Position numbers and translations under genes: made by a program. 64,000 bases of DNA, taken from Fuscibacter oryzae. Lineage in GTDB: Bacteria; Pseudomonadota; Alphaproteobacteria; Rhodobacterales; Rhodobacteraceae. Where the stretch lies: the NCBI RefSeq assembly GCF_016765795.1, contig NZ_JAESVP010000007.1, positions 62,001-126,000 of the forward strand. The letters are read 5' to 3'. The notes under the pieces were generated by a model. That model saw only the letters and a program-made list of their open reading frames with translations. It did no database searches and had not been told where the DNA came from. Shown one piece after another: positions 60,340-64,000 of the stretch. Each line of letters begins with the position of its first letter. Within the stretch, counting starts at the first letter, position 1.

Positions 60340-60739
60340 GAAGACCTCCCAAGCCTGCATCGAACCGGGTCAAGCTCAGGTCGAATTCTTGCCGCAGGGG
60401 CGCACCGCGGGCGGCAAAGACGCTTTGGCGCTCACCGATCGAGGTGATGACCCACAGGCCCCAGATCTTGCCCAGCCCGTCGATCAGGGGCAGGGGCAGG
60501 GCGGCGGTGGCAAGGGTGCGCATCCGGTCGATGTTCTTGACGCTGCCAGTGAATGTGGGGAAGACGACGCCCTGCAAGGTCACGTTGTCGGCGCCGATGC
60601 CGGTGTATTGCAGGGCATCGTTTGTGCCGATCCGCTCTTGCCGCGCCCAGCGCCATTCGCTGTTGCGGCTCAATTCCTGATAGGCGGCGCGGCGCAGGCC
60701 GAACTTCAGCGTGCCCAGGCGCATCATCACATCAGCCAT
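60320..60739 (-). CDS. Phage tail terminator/completion protein U (gpU)
   Basis: A 139-residue gpU-family protein: MMRLGTLKFGLRRAAYQELSRNSEWRWARQERIG at the start and the conserved GKIWGLWVITSIGERQSVF near 89-107. The start shares bases with the tape-measure stop (TAATG). Confidence 0.88.
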   Translation of the reverse strand: MADVMMRLGTLKFGLRRAAYQELSRNSEWRWARQERIGTNDALQYTGIGADNVTLQGVVFPTFTGSVKNIDRMRTLATAALPLPLIDGLGKIWGLWVITSIGERQSVFAARGAPLRQEFDLSLTRFDAGLGGLRALLSF

Positions 60740-62466
60740 TACCGTCTCCCACTGTCATGCAGCGCCCCGGAACTGGCGTTCTGAAAGACTTCGCGGATCT
60801 TGTCGGCGATCAGGGCCGCGACCTGCTTGGCGTCCAGACCCGGCGCGTTCACGGTGATACCGCCGACATTCATCGTCGTGGCGGTGTTGCCCGGCTGATA
60901 ACCCGTCGTGCCCCCGCGCGTGCCCAGCCCCCGGCCGCTGCGGCCGTTGGCGTTCGGATGTAGCCGGGCGCGGTCGATGGCGGCCTGTTCGCTGTCGCGC
61001 GAAGCGGTGGCGCTATCGACCGGCGCCGAGTCCCAAAGGTCGCGCGTCCACCAGCTACTGCGCCGGTCATAGCCCTTGCTTTCCGCATAGCGGATGCCAC
61101 CTTCGGCAAGTCCCCATCCGATTGCTGCGCCCGCCAATCCCTTCTTGAGAAGGGCGCCTATTCCGGTGCCTTTGGCCGCACCCATCGCGCCTGAAGCGGC
61201 TGTGGCGGCGGCGCCCGCCGCCGTCCAAGCCGTTCCGATGCCGGTGATTGCCTTGACCAGAAGAGCGACGCTCCACAGGACGCGACCAATGGCAAAGATC
61301 GTCGGGGCCATGAATGCGGTGGTGACGACAATGCCCAGGTTCTGCCAACCGCCGACGAACTCGGCAATCTGGGGGATGGCATTGGCGATTGCGGCGCCGA
61401 CGGTCACGATGCCTTCACCGAAGGCGATGATGTGACCCACGTTCCGCTCAAACCACCGGCCGATGCTTTGGGCGGCCGCCTCGATCTGGGGCCGATGGGT
61501 CACGACGAATTCGGTAAAGCTGTTCAGCATGTCTGTCACGACAGGCATCAGAACTGACCCGATGGTGTATTTCAGGCCGGTCAGGGCGAACTTGCTGCGG
61601 TTCAAGGCATCGTCAAATTGGCCCGCCGCCGCCACGGTCTTTTCGTCCAGGATGATGCCCAGCGCCGCGGCTTCCTTTCGGAAGGCCTGGATGCCATCGG
61701 CCCCATCTGCGGCCATCAACACCAAGTCCTTGCCAGCGTCACCGAACAGCTGCATGGCAAAGGCGGCGCGGGCGGTCTGGTTTGGCACGCGCGAAAGGGC
61801 CTCGGCCAGCGCCTCGAACTGTTGATCGGGTGACAGCTTGATCAGCTTCTTGGCGCTGATGCCCAGCGCGTCCAGCGCCTTCTTGGCCTTGCCTTGGCCG
61901 CGGGCGGCAAGGCCGATGTTCTTCGTCATGGACACAAGGCCCGAGTCGAAGGTCTGTTGTTCAACCCCGGCCATCTGGGCGGCATAGCGCAGCTCTTGCA
62001 GGGCCGTGGTGCCAATGCCTATGGCGGCGGCGGTTTCGCCCACCTCGTCGCCTACATCGGCCACCTGCTTGACCATCAGGCCCAGCCCGACGGTGACGAT
62101 GCCCTGCGCGCCGAAATACATGGCCAGCATCCGCCCTTGGCGAACGACCGTGCCCAGCGCGCCGCCAAGGGCGCCTGCGGTGTTCACCGAAGCGTCGCGG
62201 ATTGCCAGCAGCCGCTGTTCCTTGCCGCGCAGGTGGTCAAGTTCCTGGCCCAGTTTCTGGTATTCGCGGGTCAGTTCATCGACAGGCTTCTTCTGCCGTT
62301 CAAGGATCGACCGTTGCTTGTCCAGTTCGCGCTGGCGTTTGACGATGCGGCTGATCTCGGTATCGACCTTGCCCAGCGAACCCGCCAAGCCGCCAAACGC
62401 CTTCTTGATCGACCCGGAAATGGCCGCGCCGATCGTGATCGTGGCGTTGAGCTTCTGGTTAGCCAT
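60739..62466 (-). CDS. Phage tail tape measure protein T
   Basis: A 575-residue tape measure protein, short for its class, which implies a short tail. Residues about 33-90 form a coiled coil (RIVKRQRELDKQRSILERQKKPVDELTREYQKLG). Hydrophobic segments near 113-133 and 395-440 are typical. TAAAIGIGTTALQELRYAAQMAGVEQQTFDSGL near 137-170 is characteristic of phage tail tape measure proteins. The start overlaps the end of the E' frame by 8 bases. Confidence 0.92.
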   Translation of the reverse strand: MANQKLNATITIGAAISGSIKKAFGGLAGSLGKVDTEISRIVKRQRELDKQRSILERQKKPVDELTREYQKLGQELDHLRGKEQRLLAIRDASVNTAGALGGALGTVVRQGRMLAMYFGAQGIVTVGLGLMVKQVADVGDEVGETAAAIGIGTTALQELRYAAQMAGVEQQTFDSGLVSMTKNIGLAARGQGKAKKALDALGISAKKLIKLSPDQQFEALAEALSRVPNQTARAAFAMQLFGDAGKDLVLMAADGADGIQAFRKEAAALGIILDEKTVAAAGQFDDALNRSKFALTGLKYTIGSVLMPVVTDMLNSFTEFVVTHRPQIEAAAQSIGRWFERNVGHIIAFGEGIVTVGAAIANAIPQIAEFVGGWQNLGIVVTTAFMAPTIFAIGRVLWSVALLVKAITGIGTAWTAAGAAATAASGAMGAAKGTGIGALLKKGLAGAAIGWGLAEGGIRYAESKGYDRRSSWWTRDLWDSAPVDSATASRDSEQAAIDRARLHPNANGRSGRGLGTRGGTTGYQPGNTATTMNVGGITVNAPGLDAKQVAALIADKIREVFQNASSGALHDSGRR

Positions 62467-62598
62467 CTTTCGGCAATCCTTCGATCCACCACAGCAGGCG
62501 GCGAATGGTCATTCTGGATATTTCGGCCTCTGCCCAGCCGGTATGCGACGCCAAGGCGAGAACGCCGTGGCGCAGCGCGTCGGGGCTTAGTCGGTAAA
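62459..62598 (-). CDS. E' extension reached by -1 frameshift (gpE+E' part)
   Basis: The frame that ends at 62459 continues E if ribosomes slip back one base at the TTTTTT run (62596-62601). The product would be E residues 1-90 joined to 45 residues (YRLSPDALRHGVLALASHTG...), about 135 in total, close to the 142 of P2 gpE+E'. The position relative to the tape measure start is the same as in P2. It has no start codon and ribosome site of its own that I trust. Confidence 0.7.
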
Positions 62599-62865
62599 AA
62601 ACCGGAAGCCGTCCTGCAACCGACCATAGTTGCGCATGGTCAGGCTCCGCATGTCCTCGGGCGATAGGTTGCACAGATTGCCAAACAGGTTGACCTCGGC
62701 CTTGGCCTCGTCGTTCTTCGCCTGCGCGGCGGCCACCATCTGATCGCCCACGGTCGGCTCGCGCATCAGCACGGCGCTGGTGCTGGCCCCGTCAATCTTG
62801 ATCGGGGTTGCCAGCTTGACGGTCACGGTGCCGTCGCCATTGTCGATGATATGATCTTTCGCCAT
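62587..62865 (-). CDS. Phage tail assembly protein E (gpE-like)
   Basis: A 92-residue protein starting MAKDHIIDNGDGTVTVKL, of the P2 gpE tail-assembly-chaperone type. It ends with codons CGG TTT TTT ACC GAC TAA, placing a six-T run five codons... before the stop region, where a -1 slip gives the E+E' form. E and E+E' help tail-tube polymerisation around the tape measure and are not in the finished tail. Confidence 0.83.
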   Translation of the reverse strand: MAKDHIIDNGDGTVTVKLATPIKIDGASTSAVLMREPTVGDQMVAAAQAKNDEAKAEVNLFGNLCNLSPEDMRSLTMRNYGRLQDGFRFFTD

Positions 62866-62867
62866 GG

Positions 62868-63374
62868 TCACAGCCCCATCGCCGCGCGCTGCGCTGCCAG
62901 CCGGTCCTTGCCGCCCACGATGCGGATCATGTTGATCACGTCGATTTCGTGGGTGACGCGGCCGTCCAGGGTTTCCTTGTAATAGTGCAGGCTCATGTTG
63001 ATGGTCAGCGGGGCCATCTGGCCCGGCTTCCACTCGCCCCGGTCAAAGCCGATGATCTTGCCGCGCATGTGCTGGACGACGGCCTTGACGGTGCCGTCAT
63101 AGCTTTCGATGGCGCCGCGCACGGTGAAGGGCACGTCCGACCCTTCGGCCACGCCAAACAGCGCCAGCACCTCGTAGTCGTATTTCGACAGGACGAAGCT
63201 GGTGGTCAGGCCTTCCATGCCCATGTCCAGGTCGATCGGGGCATCCATGCCACCGTTGCGCATAGCTTCGGTGGTCAGGGTGATCGCGGGCGGGTTGTAG
63301 GACTGCACCTCACCGGCATAGCCCCGGCCATCCACGAAGGCGGCGAAGTTCTTCAGAATGTCGCGGGCGGCCAT
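62868..63374 (-). CDS. Phage major tail tube protein FII
   Basis: A 168-residue tube protein: ILKNFAAFVDGRGYAGEVQSYNPPAITLTTEAMRNGGMDAPIDLDMGMEGL at the start and the late GEWKPGQMAPLTINMSLHYYKETLDGRVTHEIDVINMI are typical of the FII family. It stacks as hexamers to form the inner tube. The ATG overlaps the sheath gene stop by one base. Confidence 0.93.
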   Translation of the reverse strand: MAARDILKNFAAFVDGRGYAGEVQSYNPPAITLTTEAMRNGGMDAPIDLDMGMEGLTTSFVLSKYDYEVLALFGVAEGSDVPFTVRGAIESYDGTVKAVVQHMRGKIIGFDRGEWKPGQMAPLTINMSLHYYKETLDGRVTHEIDVINMIRIVGGKDRLAAQRAAMGL

Positions 63375-64000
63375 TACGCGAATACCTCCTCGATATAGTC
63401 GGTCGTCAGCATGGACCGGAAGGTGATGTGTTCCGCCGGATAGGGCGGGGTGAAGTCGAAGTTGAAGAAGATCTTGCCCTGCGCGATGTTCGCGGGGGTG
63501 TTCAGATCAGGGTCAGCCCAGCACTTGCCGCCGATCAGCGCACCTTGGGCCACCAGCGACCGCAGATAGGCGTTCACGCCTTCGGTCACGTCCTCCACAT
63601 AGGTCTTCGTGATCGGCCGGTCCACGGCCCACAGGTGGGCGCGTTGCAGGCTGTCGTTCAGAATGTCGGCCGTGCGGCGCACGCACAGGAAGGCCCATTT
63701 GTCATCGCTGGACAGGGTGCGGTTGCCCCAAAGGCGATAGCCGTCTTCGCGGATGATCGTGGCGATCTTGGCTTCGTTCAGCAGGTTCGCGCGCGCGGCC
63801 GCATCGCCCATGCGGAAGTCGATAGCGCGGGACGTGCCCACGATGCCATTCAGTTCCTGGTTGGAAGGCGACCACCAGAAGCCCCGGTCGTTGTCGATCT
63901 TGGCAATCAGGCCAGCGACGCGCGCCGAAGCCGGTTCCGACACGATGCCTGAAGCGCGCTGAACCTTGACCCACGGGTCAACCACAAAGACGCGGGCGCT
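63374..64000 (-). CDS. Phage tail sheath protein FI (5' part missing)
   Basis: The C-terminal 208 residues of a tail sheath protein: ARVFVVDPWVKVQRASGIVSEPASARVAGLIAKIDNDRGFWWSPSNQ, WGNRTLSSDDKWAFLCVRRTADILNDSLQRAHLWAVDRPIT and the C-terminal FTPPYPAEHITFRSMLTTDYIEEVF, all standard for the P2 FI/T4 gp18 family. The gene starts beyond base 64000 (the frame stays open to the edge). It contracts to drive the tube. Confidence 0.93.
   Translation of the reverse strand, partial: SARVFVVDPWVKVQRASGIVSEPASARVAGLIAKIDNDRGFWWSPSNQELNGIVGTSRAIDFRMGDAAARANLLNEAKIATIIREDGYRLWGNRTLSSDDKWAFLCVRRTADILNDSLQRAHLWAVDRPITKTYVEDVTEGVNAYLRSLVAQGALIGGKCWADPDLNTPANIAQGKIFFNFDFTPPYPAEHITFRSMLTTDYIEEVFA

Larger units (their letters stand above)
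56727..64000. mobile_element. P2-like (contractile-tail) prophage, left part
   Basis: From the dusA junction to the window end all genes are on the - strand: two AT-rich unknown genes, then tail genes D, X, U, tape measure, E/E+E', FII (tube) and FI (sheath) in P2-like order. Capsid, lysis, replication and integrase genes are not seen and should lie to the right. Whether the prophage is complete or only a tail-like particle cannot be judged here. Confidence 0.85.

Noticed and set aside
60340-60360. ATG start at 60360 for tail protein X
   Set aside because: The GTG at 60339 has a GGGAGG ribosome site five bases upstream and gives the family's normal N-terminus.

Overview
The window is about 64 kb of GC-rich DNA from an alphaproteobacterium, almost certainly a member of the Rhodobacteraceae (Rhodobacter and relatives). 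Three things point there. The uptake-hydrogenase genes follow the Rhodobacter capsulatus order hupTUV-hypF-hupSLC-hupDFGHJK-hypAB-hupR-hypCDE. A small DUF1127 gene is followed by hairpins whose loops carry the CCUCCUCCC motif of the Rhodobacter CcsR small RNAs. Several lineage-typical genes also occur (DUF3572, a PleD-type cyclase, MttB-family proteins). All identifications come from reading the sequence; no database search was run.

Layout. Bases 1-6401: a phosphonate module with phnM on the + strand, converging on a phn-type hexapeptide acetyltransferase, and a phnCDEE importer on the - strand. 6456-7220: a NYN-domain protein. 7277-26983: one uninterrupted - strand hydrogenase locus of 20 genes. 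It encodes a membrane-bound NiFe hydrogenase (HupSLC) with the six-cysteine oxygen-tolerance signature, the H2-sensing HupUV-HupT-HupR system, and the maturation and metal-insertion proteins. A HupE/UreJ-type nickel permease gene sits between hupL and hupC. 27251-34412: a - strand set that looks like amine catabolism (trimethylamine-dehydrogenase-like flavoenzyme, LysR regulator, aldehyde dehydrogenase, DUF1028, RidA, flavin monooxygenase). A recurring TTAGG-N5-CCTAA palindrome lies upstream of its transcription units. 34493-38521: a second NYN protein, an acyltransferase and a fused 2-oxoacid dehydrogenase E1. 38670-50104: mixed housekeeping and stress genes, including a taurine:pyruvate-type aminotransferase, a fatty-acid desaturase, an EF-hand/ECF sigma/metal-sensor group, a PleD-like diguanylate cyclase and an MttB-family methyltransferase. 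50176-51333: a BenE-type transporter. 51427-52057: a DUF1127 (CcaF1-like) gene followed on its own strand by nine hairpins with near-identical CUCCUCCUCCCU loops, which I read as an expanded CcsR sRNA array. 52329-56346: apbC, a nucleotide-sugar epimerase, three tRNA genes and a DegT-family aminotransferase. 56642-64000: the 5' end of dusA cut after about 28 codons by a P2-like prophage. Inside the junction are two AT-rich genes of unknown function, followed by a contractile-tail operon (D, X, U, T, E/E+E', FII, FI) that runs off the window end.

The most distinctive items are the nine-member CcsR-like hairpin array with covarying stems and a constant anti-Shine-Dalgarno loop, the dusA-integrated prophage with an unrecognised two-gene cargo next to the junction, a probable programmed -1 frameshift in the tail-assembly gene, and a candidate LysR operator repeated at three places in the amine cluster. 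Coordinates of coding features use the start I consider most likely; reasons are given where it is not the longest reading frame.
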